Of a DNA stretch of 64,000 bases, positions 43,175 through 51,208 are shown in pieces. Each line of letters begins with the position of its first letter. Position 1 is the stretch's first letter. The position numbers and the translations under genes are program-made. Origin of the DNA: Planctomycetota bacterium (GTDB lineage Bacteria > Planctomycetota > MHYJ01 > JACQXL01); NCBI GenBank assembly GCA_016235865.1, contig JACRIK010000003.1, positions 310,001 through 374,000 on the forward strand. The letters run 5' to 3'. A model generated the notes under the pieces. That model saw nothing but the letters and a program-made list of their open reading frames with translations. It searched no databases and was not told where the DNA came from.

Positions 43175-45122
43175 AAACACTAAAACCAACGGCGCGCCGA
43201 ACTCCGCAGAGACCGGGAGTACCCACCGGAACGGACCGAACTCCGCTCCGATGCCCTACGGGTTCGGAGCGCCCCGAACGAAGCATCGGGACGCAGAGAC
43301 CGCGCCAGCGAACTACAAACTCCCGCTCAGGATTCTTGTCACCACCGTCGTATTAATATTTGCCGTCGAGATGGAGGTGATGGTCCTTATCGACTCCCTG
43401 CAGCTGTCCAAGACAGACCGGATAATCATAGATTCGCTTTTGTTAGTCGCCATTCTCGCTCCTATTCTCTACATCCTGGTATTCCGCCCGGTCAACAAAA
43501 TCGTCAAGCAATGCCGGCAGTCCGAGGAGGAATATCATACCATCCTGCGCACTACATTGGACGGTTTTTGGATTACCGATATGCAGGGCCATTTCCGGGA
43601 TGTCAACGACGCCTATTGCCAAATGCTCGAATACAGCCGCGCCGAATTGCTCCGGATGCACATCTCGGATGTGGAGGCCTATGAATCGCCGGCCGAAATA
43701 TTCGGCCGCATCCAAACCCTGATGGAACACGGCTCGGGACGTTTTGAGGTCCACCACCGGGCTAAATCCGGCCGCATCCTCACCCTGGACCTGTCCATTA
43801 ATTACCTCAGGGAACAGGGCCGGCTCTTCGTCTTCGGGCACGATATCACCAGGCGCAAGCAGACCGAGCAGGAACTCAGCGACGCCTATGACAAACTCAA
43901 TAATTCGGTGAAAGTCCTGGGCCGGCACAACAGCGAAATAACCCTGCTGGCCGAGATGAATACCATGCTCCAGGCGTCCTTCACTATTGACGAAGCGCAT
44001 CAGATTATCGGCCAGTATCTACCCCGCCTGTATCCGGCCGACTCCGGCGCGCTTTATGTTTTCAATTCATCGCGTAATTTAGCCGAGACCGTGGTCAGCT
44101 GGGGCAAAGCTGTGCCGGAAGAGCCGAACTTTACACCGGAGGAATGCTGGGCGGTCCGGTTAGGCAAACCCTATCTCAGCAAAAACACGCCGGACGCCAA
44201 GCCGGGCTGCGGCCACGCCAAAAACATATCCGGCATATTATTCTGCGTGCCGATGATATCACAGAATGAGGTCTCGGGCGTATTGGCTTTGGTCTTCAGC
44301 CCGGCCGAGGCCGGCACGGATGAAAACATCCGTCTGGAACAGAAAAAGCATATGGCCGTTAATATTGCCGGCCACGTCGGCCCGGCCGGCCAGAACAAGC
44401 CGAGCACGCTGTTGATATGCCGCAACAACTTCGCCCGTTCCTTTGCCTGGCAGAACGGGAATCAGCTGGAGATTATCGACCAGTACAACGGCAAATCCGC
44501 CGAATCGAATATCCAGTCGGCCGCCGTTCTTGACCTGGACGGCGACGCGGTTCCTGAAATCGTGCTTTACGACAGCCAGGCCAAGCAGCTGTCCATACTC
44601 AAGAGAAACGGCGGCGGCGTTTATGAGATAGCGGAAAACGCGGACGTGGGCTATTTCAACCTCAGGGAAATATTCATCCGGGACATGAATAATGACGGCG
44701 CGAAAGACCTGATCCTTTTCGGCCAGGAGCGGTTTGGAATTCTTTATGCCGGGGTTGCCGACCAGCAGTTCGAGCCGCTGGCCGGATACAGCACGGCCAT
44801 CAAGAAGGGTGTCTATACCCGATACGCGGTGGGTGACGTCAATTCGGACGGCGTAAAAGACATCGTGGTAATCGAGGCCAAGCGGCACAATCTGGAAATC
44901 CTTTCCATAAACAATAAAAACGAGCTCAGGCAGGAACTAACCTGGCCGATATTCGAGGACCCTGAAACCAACCTGCTGGATGAAGAGATGGATGACTACC
45001 GCTGGCGCAACCTGCCCACCACCGAGCCGCGCGAGATAAAAATAGCGGACATCAACAACGATGGGAAAAGCGACATCCTGCTCCTGGCGCACCGCAACCT
45101 CATCATTTATTTGCAGGAGTAG
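43164..45122 (+). CDS. Membrane PAS-GAF protein with C-terminal VCBS/FG-GAP repeats
   Basis: 652 residues, overlapping the kinase gene by 11 bp. The N-terminus carries a repeat-derived insert (43180-43315). Two TM helices follow (ILVTTVVLIFAVEMEVMVLI, LLLVAILAPILYILVF), then PAS (ILRTTLDGFWITDMQGHF), GAF, and four DxDxDG-type Ca-binding loops (DLDGDAVPE, DMNNDGAKD, DVNSDGVKD, DINNDGKSD). Such FG-GAP/VCBS loops are normally extracellular, so their position after cytoplasmic sensor domains is odd. No enzymatic output domain is seen. Confidence 0.82.
   Translation: MANKNTKTNGAPNSAETGSTHRNGPNSAPMPYGFGAPRTKHRDAETAPANYKLPLRILVTTVVLIFAVEMEVMVLIDSLQLSKTDRIIIDSLLLVAILAPILYILVFRPVNKIVKQCRQSEEEYHTILRTTLDGFWITDMQGHFRDVNDAYCQMLEYSRAELLRMHISDVEAYESPAEIFGRIQTLMEHGSGRFEVHHRAKSGRILTLDLSINYLREQGRLFVFGHDITRRKQTEQELSDAYDKLNNSVKVLGRHNSEITLLAEMNTMLQASFTIDEAHQIIGQYLPRLYPADSGALYVFNSSRNLAETVVSWGKAVPEEPNFTPEECWAVRLGKPYLSKNTPDAKPGCGHAKNISGILFCVPMISQNEVSGVLALVFSPAEAGTDENIRLEQKKHMAVNIAGHVGPAGQNKPSTLLICRNNFARSFAWQNGNQLEIIDQYNGKSAESNIQSAAVLDLDGDAVPEIVLYDSQAKQLSILKRNGGGVYEIAENADVGYFNLREIFIRDMNNDGAKDLILFGQERFGILYAGVADQQFEPLAGYSTAIKKGVYTRYAVGDVNSDGVKDIVVIEAKRHNLEILSINNKNELRQELTWPIFEDPETNLLDEEMDDYRWRNLPTTEPREIKIADINNDGKSDILLLAHRNLIIYLQE
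43180..43315. repeat. Repeat-derived in-frame segment in the PAS-GAF-VCBS gene
   Basis: CCGAACTCCGC occurs twice (about 43189 and 43227) and CGCAGAGACCG twice (about 43195 and 43302). The DNA also contains a GGTTCGGAGC...GCATCGGGAC dyad. The encoded stretch (NGAPNSAETGSTHRNGPNS) is low complexity and precedes the first TM helix. Confidence 0.55.
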
Positions 45123-45186
45123 CCGGGGCAAAAACGCGGGATTAAATCCGCGGGCCGGGGCAGATTATCCGGAAAGAATGAGTGAC

Positions 45187-45929
45187 ATGAAAATATTATA
45201 TCCGGCCCTGCTGGTCGCCGGGCTGGCGCTCAACGCCTGCTCTTCCGGGCCCCAAATCTCTCCGGAGGACGCCCGGATGTATGAACTCGGATTCCAGAAA
45301 TTACAGGATGAATGGGCGGCTCCGGAGGAAATAAACGGGTTTATCCTTGATGAAAAAGGAGTGCCGGCTGATTTCGCCTCCCAAGCCGCGCCGATCGGCT
45401 TATGCATGACCGCGGCAATCAAATACGATGCCGCGCCCGAGGATATCGAGAAAATCAAGAAAGGATTTACGCGCTTTTCAGAGCTGATCTGGCATAATAC
45501 CTGGGGCAATATGCGCGTAAAAAAGCGGTTCTGAATAATAACGCCGATAAGGGCTACATATCCCTGGAAAAGCTGGGCCGGGAACAGGGTGGGCACGCCT
45601 ATTTCGGAGGCCTGATTACGGTGGGCGTAAACCTGCTGGACATCGGCGGCAGGCCGGATATCGGCGTGCGCGTCTTCGGGGCCGGAATCCTGCACGAATT
45701 CAACCACTCCATGTTCCACCTGCCGGATGAGTATCCTTATAAGAGCCGGTCGGACAAGCCCCTGAAAAAATGCGTCATGGACCCGCGCAGCCGGGTGACA
45801 TCGCTCTGCGCCGACTGCGAGAATCTAATTCTGAAGCGTTTTGCCGCCTTTAAATTCCCCGCTGAAAACGAAAGGGCCGGCTGGGCCGACGCGCATCCGG
45901 CGCCCGAAATATGTTTCGTCATCAAATAA
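45187..45929 (+). CDS. Lipoprotein metallopeptidase, probably expressed by -1 frameshift at A AAA AAG
   Basis: Two frames join at 45525-45531. Frame 1 (45187-45534) encodes a lipoprotein signal (LALNACSSG) and about 100 residues, ending at TGA 45532. A -1 shift at the slippery heptamer A AAA AAG leads to an open frame through 45929 that holds HEFNHSMFHLPDEY, a metal-binding HExxH followed by a further DEY, like M64-type peptidases. Read together it is about 247 residues. Either a programmed frameshift or a homopolymer error/mutation explains it. No independent start for the second part is convincing. Confidence 0.7.
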
Positions 45930-46079
45930 AGCCAAGCCTGACGTAATTCCCGGTCCGGCCGCGGCGGCGCCATGAAAATAATAAAAGGGCAGATAAGATT
46001 AAGTTTTCAGGTTACGCGCCGTGATGAAATAGTTGTTTTCGCCGAGGGAAATGATAGGATGGCAATAAAAGGATGTTAT

Positions 46080-47381
46080 ATGAAAACCTTATCGGCCGGC
46101 GTATTGCTTGCGGCGTTGTTCCTGGCCGCCGGTTGTTCAGCGCCTAACGCCTACAAGCCAAAGGCGAATTATGAAAGTTACGGATACACCGGCGCAATCG
46201 GCCAGGGGATGCCCAACACCAATATCGGTTACGCCCTGTTCGCCGGGAACAAGGAAATCACTCCTGAACTGCTCAAAAGCCACTGTCTCAGGCAGGCCGC
46301 TGAATTATCCGCCGCCCGGGGCTATGATTATTTCCAGATAATTAAGACCGATTACTATACGGGCAAGGTCCGCGAGGAAAAGTCGCGCTATGCGGGCAAG
46401 GGCGAAGACAGCATCAGCAAGTACGAGCGTTATTTGGTGTGGGAGGAAAAAGTGGACGCCAAGTGCCTGCGTCTGGATTTCCGGGCCTTGCGCGGTCCGT
46501 TGCCCCGGCTTGACGCCCAGGCCCATCCGCCTGAAACATACTCCGTTTCCCAAATACTCAGGCCCGGGTCCGGCGCGCCCGGCAACGGGAACCCAGCGCC
46601 TGAATCAGCCCCGGCCAAATGCGCCAGGTGCAGGCAAGTCAACCTCCGGCCCGTTAATCCCGAACACTGCGATGCCTGCGGGAAATACCTGTTCAGTACC
46701 CTGATTTGCCCCTTCTGCGCCGAAGAAGCCGGTCCGGTCCACCAGGGCAAAAATAAGTGCCTGCGTTGCGCCAGGGAATTCCGCTTTTCCGCCTGCACGG
46801 ACTGCGGTATGGAGCATAGTCTGAAGGAATTCAAATCCTTTAAATGCTCATTCTGCGGGGCGCTTTCAGAACCCGGCGTGGAATCAGGCCCGGACAGCTT
46901 CAACTGTCCGCATTGCCGCAAGCGTCTGGATTGGCCCGCCGAATTGAGCGGGGAATACGCCTGCGCGAAATGCCAGAAAGCCATTACCATTCACGCGTGC
47001 CCGGATTGCGGCGCGGCTCACGCGCTTGATATTCCGAAACCTTATACCTGCTGGGTTTGCGGCAAATGGGTTAAACTTAATGCGCTGGAAGAGGAAAAAC
47101 CCGCCTGTCCGCATTGTTCCGCAAGCCAAGCCTGGCCCGAGGGCCCGGTTTCAGTCGGCCGATGCCTGAGCTCCGGGAAAAAAGTATATCTGGCGCATTG
47201 CCTTCGGTGCGAAAAATGGCTGGCCTTGGACGGGCCGGGAGATTTCTTCTGCCGGCGATGTGGAACCTGGACCGGGATTTACTGGTGCGGCAATTGCAAA
47301 GAATTCCAAAGGGGCGACCCAAACAGCCCGCCCGATAAATGCCCACGCTGCCTGAAAGATATGGTAAGGGATAAAAAGTAG
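46080..47381 (+). CDS. Lipoprotein with a long zinc-ribbon array
   Basis: 433 residues. Signal peptide with lipobox (LFLAAGCSAPN), a 120-residue domain of unknown type, then about 15 CxxC knuckles between residue 180 and the end (CARC, CDAC, CPFC, CLRC, CTDC, CSFC, CPHC, CAKC, CPDC, CWVC and more). Zinc ribbons normally face a reducing cytoplasm, so a lipoprotein carrying many is unusual. AAAAGGA precedes ATG 46080. Confidence 0.75.
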   Translation: MKTLSAGVLLAALFLAAGCSAPNAYKPKANYESYGYTGAIGQGMPNTNIGYALFAGNKEITPELLKSHCLRQAAELSAARGYDYFQIIKTDYYTGKVREEKSRYAGKGEDSISKYERYLVWEEKVDAKCLRLDFRALRGPLPRLDAQAHPPETYSVSQILRPGSGAPGNGNPAPESAPAKCARCRQVNLRPVNPEHCDACGKYLFSTLICPFCAEEAGPVHQGKNKCLRCAREFRFSACTDCGMEHSLKEFKSFKCSFCGALSEPGVESGPDSFNCPHCRKRLDWPAELSGEYACAKCQKAITIHACPDCGAAHALDIPKPYTCWVCGKWVKLNALEEEKPACPHCSASQAWPEGPVSVGRCLSSGKKVYLAHCLRCEKWLALDGPGDFFCRRCGTWTGIYWCGNCKEFQRGDPNSPPDKCPRCLKDMVRDKK

Positions 47382-47422
47382 CTGAGAATAGCGCCGGCCA
47401 AACGCCTTAATGCCGATTAAAG

Positions 47423-48889
47423 ATGACAAGACCCAAGAAAATCACCGCCCAGGATGTTTATAACTACACCAAATGCCGGTATCGGGTTTATCTTGATTCC
47501 AACGGGGACCGGAAGGAAAAAGGCGAGGCCGGGCCGTTCGTAAAGTTATTATGGGAGAATGGGCTCCTGAAGGAAAAAGAATACATCTTGACATTGAGCA
47601 AGGAGAGGGTTGAAGACCTCAGCATGTACCTTCCGGATGCGGCATTTGAGAAAACCATTGAAAGCATGAAGGCCGGCCGTGAATTGATATACCAGGGATG
47701 CCTTCAGGTGGACACTTTCCTGGGGCGGCCGGACCTCCTTCTCAAGCATGCAGACGGCTCGTCCAAATTCGGCGCTTATTACTACGAGCCGATCGATATC
47801 AAGGCCGGTAGGGGATGGGAGGAAAAAGACGGAGCGCGGATTAAATTCAAGGAGCATTACGCCTTTCAACTGATGTTTTACCGAATGGTGCTTAAAACAA
47901 TCCAGGGATGCCTTCCCGAAGAAGCGCGGATTATCAATGTTAATAAAGAACCGGAAAGTTTCAACCCCGGGGAGTTTGAGCTTGGCTTTGAAACGGCCTT
48001 GGCCGAGGTTACAGACCTGGTCCAGGGCCGCAAAACCTCCGAGCCGGCGCTGGGAGGCGGATGCGCCCAGTGCGAATGGCACGGACATTGCCATAAATGG
48101 GCCAGGGAAAACAACGACCCGACTCTAATATTTTATGTAGGCAGGCAGGCAAAGCTTAAACTAAAGGAAGCCGGCCTGCGTACGGTTAATGATATTGCCG
48201 GCATGGACATAACAAAATATCTTAAGGGAAAATATAAGATACCGGGGGTGGGCGAAACGACATTGTCCAAAATGCAGAAGCGCGCCTGCGTGATACTGTC
48301 AGGCCGGCCCGAAATCAGAGCCGGATATTCATTCCCGGACGCCGGGAACGAAATATATTTTGACATCGAGGACGACCCTACGCGGGGAATCACTTACCTA
48401 TTCGGGCTGCTGATTAAAAAGGGCGGCAGGGAGGATTACCGTTGTTTCCTGGCCAAAAAACCAGAAGATGAGGAAAAGGCCGTCATAACATTCTGGGACT
48501 TTATCCGGAAGACGGACGACGCGGTTTATTACGTCTATTCCGCCAAGGAGCGTTCCACCTTAAAGCACCTGATGGAAAGGTATAACCTTGATGGGGAAAT
48601 TTTCAATAAGTATGTCGGTTCGGAGTTTGACCTTTATAGCGACCTGGTTTTCAGATATTCCGACTGGCCTGTTTATTCCTACGGTTTAAAGCACATCGCG
48701 GCACAGATAGGGTTCAAATGGCGCGATCCCGACCCGTCCGGCGCCAACTCTATCGTTTGGTATAATGATTACCTGGCAAATCCAGGGGATGAGGGTAAAA
48801 TCCAGAGAATTATTGATTATAATGAAGACGACTGCCGGGCTATGGTCGTGCTGACGGATTACTTCAGGAAGGCGCAACACCAAAGGTAG
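47423..48889 (+). CDS. TM0106-type RecB-like nuclease
   Basis: 488 residues. The N-terminus (ITAQDVYNYTKCRYRVYLD) and FLGRPDLLL...DIKAGRGWEEKD match the RecB/PD-(D/E)xK nuclease fold. A four-Cys cluster region (CAQCEWHGHCHKW) follows, like Cas4/AddB iron-sulfur nucleases. The C-terminus has an RNase H-like segment (EIYFDIEDDP, NEDDCRAMVVL). Probable DNA repair nuclease. No helicase is adjacent. Confidence 0.85.
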   Translation: MTRPKKITAQDVYNYTKCRYRVYLDSNGDRKEKGEAGPFVKLLWENGLLKEKEYILTLSKERVEDLSMYLPDAAFEKTIESMKAGRELIYQGCLQVDTFLGRPDLLLKHADGSSKFGAYYYEPIDIKAGRGWEEKDGARIKFKEHYAFQLMFYRMVLKTIQGCLPEEARIINVNKEPESFNPGEFELGFETALAEVTDLVQGRKTSEPALGGGCAQCEWHGHCHKWARENNDPTLIFYVGRQAKLKLKEAGLRTVNDIAGMDITKYLKGKYKIPGVGETTLSKMQKRACVILSGRPEIRAGYSFPDAGNEIYFDIEDDPTRGITYLFGLLIKKGGREDYRCFLAKKPEDEEKAVITFWDFIRKTDDAVYYVYSAKERSTLKHLMERYNLDGEIFNKYVGSEFDLYSDLVFRYSDWPVYSYGLKHIAAQIGFKWRDPDPSGANSIVWYNDYLANPGDEGKIQRIIDYNEDDCRAMVVLTDYFRKAQHQR

Positions 48890-49330
48890 CTCCAGTTCAT
48901 ATTTAATTATCCACTCGTACAATTCGTGTTATTCTTTCCATAGACGGGCAGGCGGTAGATCTGATAATTTAATCACTCTGTTTTCCGCCGGGAGTCTGCG
49001 GGGTGCCGCTGGGCAAGAGCCGACACGTTGCTGTGATTCTGCCGACTCTAATGTCTCATTTTTTATACTGTCTCATTTACAATAAATGATACATGAGGCT
49101 GATGATTAACACTGATTTAAATTGTTATAACACAATATGTATCAAGATAATAAACAACGCTGACCTGATTATTGGTCATCGATGCTTGTATTTAAGGTAA
49201 GAATAATGTATCATTTATCCCTTTATCACTAAGACATCCAGAAAAGATTCTATACCCATGCTGTTTCCTTAACTGATTATCCGGCAAGCGATTAAAAATG
49301 TATCTGAAGGTATTGCCGGGGCAAGGGTAA
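48890..49330. promoter_or_regulatory. Regulatory region with TGTCTCATTTA boxes
   Basis: No gene. A near-perfect 25-bp palindrome at 49069-49093 has arms TGTCTCATTTA and TAAATGATACA. Half sites lie at 49052-49061 and 49207-49217. These equal the boxes at 37924 and 38062. About 60 bp before the promoter (49284-49348) resemble 38138-38202, perhaps an IHF or accessory site. Confidence 0.72.
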
Positions 49331-49333
49331 TTC

Positions 49334-49348
49334 TGGCACGGTAATTGC
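49334..49348 (+). promoter_or_regulatory. Sigma-54 promoter (-24/-12)
   Basis: TGGCACGGTAATTGC is a perfect match to TGGCACG-N4-TTGC. It lies about 97 bp before the phasin-like gene and heads the oxygen-tolerance cluster. Confidence 0.85.
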
Positions 49349-49394
49349 ATATAAGTAATTAGAGGAAATTACTAACTTTATGAACAAGAGAATG

Positions 49395-49429
49395 TGGCGC
49401 CATTAGGGCGCCATGGCGCTTCGGCGCCG
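49395..49429. repeat. GGCGCC palindrome in 5' leader
   Basis: TGGCGCCATTAGGGCGCCA and TGGCGCTTCGGCGCCG abut the AAAGGAG of the phasin-like gene. Same family as at 637 and 30074. Confidence 0.55.
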
Positions 49430-49444
49430 AAAGGAGTCAACGAA

Positions 49445-49744
49445 ATGTTTGATCAACAGAAGATGGCCCAGACGGTTCTTAACCTGGCCCAGGATTACAC
49501 TACCACGACCATGCAGGTAATGCGGACCTCAATGGAGATGTACGAAAAGACCCCGGATACGATGCTGAAACAAAGTATGGTAGTCCAAGAAGAAGGCCAG
49601 AAACTGATGGCCGATTGGACCACTAAGGCCAAACAGGGCCAGAAGAATTACTGGGATATGATGGATGAGAACATCAAGAAGATGTCGTCATTTTTCAGCC
49701 CGAACGGCCACAACACGGACAAGAAAAGAACAACGGCAAGTTAG
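49445..49744 (+). CDS. Phasin-like helical protein
   Basis: 99 residues, entirely helical and amphipathic, Met/Gln-rich (MAQTVLNLAQDYTTTTMQVMRTSMEMY), ending in a charged tail. The pattern resembles phasins or other granule/surface-coating proteins; the match is weak. AAAGGAG precedes ATG 49445. First gene after the sigma-54 promoter at 49334. Confidence 0.6.
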   Translation: MFDQQKMAQTVLNLAQDYTTTTMQVMRTSMEMYEKTPDTMLKQSMVVQEEGQKLMADWTTKAKQGQKNYWDMMDENIKKMSSFFSPNGHNTDKKRTTAS

Positions 49745-49796
49745 GCGAATAAGACGCCTTAATAACAAATAAGAATGCCCCGTTATATGACGGGGT

Positions 49797-49830
49797 CTAA
49801 CTCGCCCGTACGGGCGGAGTAAGAAAAGGA
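49797..49830 (+). promoter_or_regulatory. Leader hairpin at ribosome binding site
   Basis: ACTCGCCCGTACGGGCGGAGT forms a strong stem followed by AAGAAAAGGAGG. Similar in layout to the AGAGNCAG leaders. Confidence 0.5.
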
Positions 49831-49840
49831 GGCAAGAAAT

Positions 49841-50092
49841 ATGAGCGGTAACGGATATAATACGACCAATATCGGCGAGAATGCCGGCAAGGTCTGGCAG
49901 ACCCTGGCCACCAACGGCGGTCGACAGCTGGAAACGATTGCCCAGCAATCCAATTTGCCGGCTGAACAGGCCTATCTGGCCCTGGGCTGGCTGGCCCGGG
50001 AGAACAAGATTAATTTCGCTCCACGGGGCAAATATACCTATGTAGAACTGACCAAGGCGGAAAAGGACGCCTGCGCCATATGCACGCACTAA
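49841..50092 (+). CDS. DUF2582 winged-helix protein
   Basis: 83 residues. IGENAGKVWQTLATNGGRQLETIAQQSNLPAEQAYLALGWLAREN is the DUF2582 winged-helix pattern. Possible small DNA-binding regulator. A C-terminal Cys pair (CAIC) is notable. AAAAGGAGG precedes the ATG. Confidence 0.83.
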   Translation: MSGNGYNTTNIGENAGKVWQTLATNGGRQLETIAQQSNLPAEQAYLALGWLARENKINFAPRGKYTYVELTKAEKDACAICTH

Positions 50093-50173
50093 TTACTCAA
50101 AAAACCTATGATTGTAAGCCGTCGGAGAGAGCAATATCCCTCCGGCGGCATAATGAAAGGAGCCAGACAAGAC

Positions 50174-50191
50174 ATGGGACAAAAAAGATAA
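50174..50191 (+). CDS. Five-residue leader ORF MGQKR
   Basis: ATG-GGA-CAA-AAA-AGA-TAA has AAAGGAG 11 bases upstream. Its TAA overlaps the next ATG (TAATG), which itself lacks a good ribosome binding site. It could couple translation of the next gene. Too short to prove. Confidence 0.35.
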   Translation: MGQKR

Positions 50192-50388
50192 TGAACCAAA
50201 AATATAACAACCATCTAAAGAAATCGCTGGAACTGGCCAAAGAACTGATTATCCTGGCGGACGAAGGCGAATCGGAAAGCGTGGATAACGGCTGCCGGGT
50301 CCTTTACGGGATTCTGCGTGACTGCGCCTATAAGATTAAGGCCCGGGCCGAAGGCGAGTTGAAGAAGCATCTTTTCACGATTATATAA
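50191..50388 (+). CDS. Small helical hypothetical protein
   Basis: 65 residues, soluble and helical (LKKSLELAKELIILADEGESES...YGILRDCAYKIKARAEGELKKH). The family is not recognised. Its ATG overlaps the stop of a five-codon leader ORF. The leader upstream (about 50117-50150) forms a CCGTCGGAG/CTCCGGCGG stem. Confidence 0.6.
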   Translation: MNQKYNNHLKKSLELAKELIILADEGESESVDNGCRVLYGILRDCAYKIKARAEGELKKHLFTII

Positions 50389-50496
50389 AATAGATTTTTG
50401 CGCCCCGGATTTTTGTAATATCCGCGGGCTGGTGATCGCCTAAAGAGGTTAATACTGCTCGGTTGTTCGCCTCGACTAAGCTAAAAAGGAATACTG

Positions 50497-50991
50497 ATGA
50501 CCCAAAAACAAAGCATAAAAACCACCCTGATATTCGGGCTGTTTTTCATATCCCTGGGCGGCTGGCTGCTACACCTGCGGGTTCATTCCCCGTCTGCTAA
50601 TTCCCTGAATTACATCCCGTTTTTCATCGGGCTGGTTAATATCGTAATCATTCCCTGGATGTTCTTCTTCCGGCGCCTGATACATTGGGCTTATATATTA
50701 AACGGGATGAGCGTGATTGTCGGCATCATCCTGATGGCTCATTTCTCGCTGGGTAAATTACCGCCGGAGTTAAGCTGGGGTGCGATTTTCCTGAACACCA
50801 CCCTGGCGGATATCATGCTCCTGTGCGGAAAGTTCGTAGCGGGCAAGGCGCTGTTTGATTTGGAGTTCAGTCAGATAGACAAGAACCTGCCGGTGAAGTC
50901 CAGGTTCCTGCGCTATCCCAACCTGGGCTGGTGGCTGGTGCATCTGGCGGCCATTGCCGCGGTTTACGCCATCGGCGCGGAGGTATTATAA
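50497..50991 (+). CDS. Four-to-five TM membrane protein of unknown function
   Basis: 164 residues. Hydrophobic segments at about 10-28, 40-58, 65-85, 95-113 and 140-160 (LGWWLVHLAAIAAVYAIGAEVL). Not recognised. It ends one base before the 31-residue gene at 50993, whose sequence echoes its last TM. Confidence 0.65.
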   Translation: MTQKQSIKTTLIFGLFFISLGGWLLHLRVHSPSANSLNYIPFFIGLVNIVIIPWMFFFRRLIHWAYILNGMSVIVGIILMAHFSLGKLPPELSWGAIFLNTTLADIMLLCGKFVAGKALFDLEFSQIDKNLPVKSRFLRYPNLGWWLVHLAAIAAVYAIGAEVL

Positions 50992-50992
50992 T

Positions 50993-51088
50993 ATGGAGAA
51001 ATTTAGAATCGGCACAGTCGGCTGGGCAATCCTGCACCTAATCGCCATCGGCCTGGTATTCTTAGCCGGTCATTATATAAAGTTCTGA
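50993..51088 (+). CDS. 31-residue single-TM microprotein
   Basis: MEKFRIGTVGWAILHLIAIG begins the protein, which is one membrane helix. It is similar to the last TM of the preceding protein (GWWLVHLAAI). The preceding stop is one base upstream, so translation is coupled. Likely a subunit or regulator of that membrane protein. Confidence 0.55.
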   Translation: MEKFRIGTVGWAILHLIAIGLVFLAGHYIKF

Positions 51089-51135
51089 TAACAAATGTAA
51101 CCCCTCCGTGGCGCCAGCGGCGCCACTACGGGATA

Positions 51136-51200
51136 AGAGCCAGTAAGTTGCTTAGTTTACACTGAGTGTAACGAATGTGCTCCTAACTGGCTCTAAGGAG
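51136..51200 (+). promoter_or_regulatory. Leader hairpin AGAGCCAGT...ACTGGCTCT at ribosome binding site
   Basis: A 9-bp perfect stem: AGAGCCAGT (51136-51144) pairs with ACTGGCTCT (51186-51194), and AAGGAG follows at once. The loop 51154-51182 is the same element that is inserted in the agmatinase gene at 7674-7702. Confidence 0.75.
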
Positions 51201-51208
51201 TTAACTCT

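Noticed and set aside
45621-45929. Independent gene starting at GTG 45621
   Set aside because: The frame is open further upstream to the A6 run, codes for protein-like sequence there, and no ribosome binding site precedes the GTG. Frameshift fusion with the lipoprotein part explains it better.
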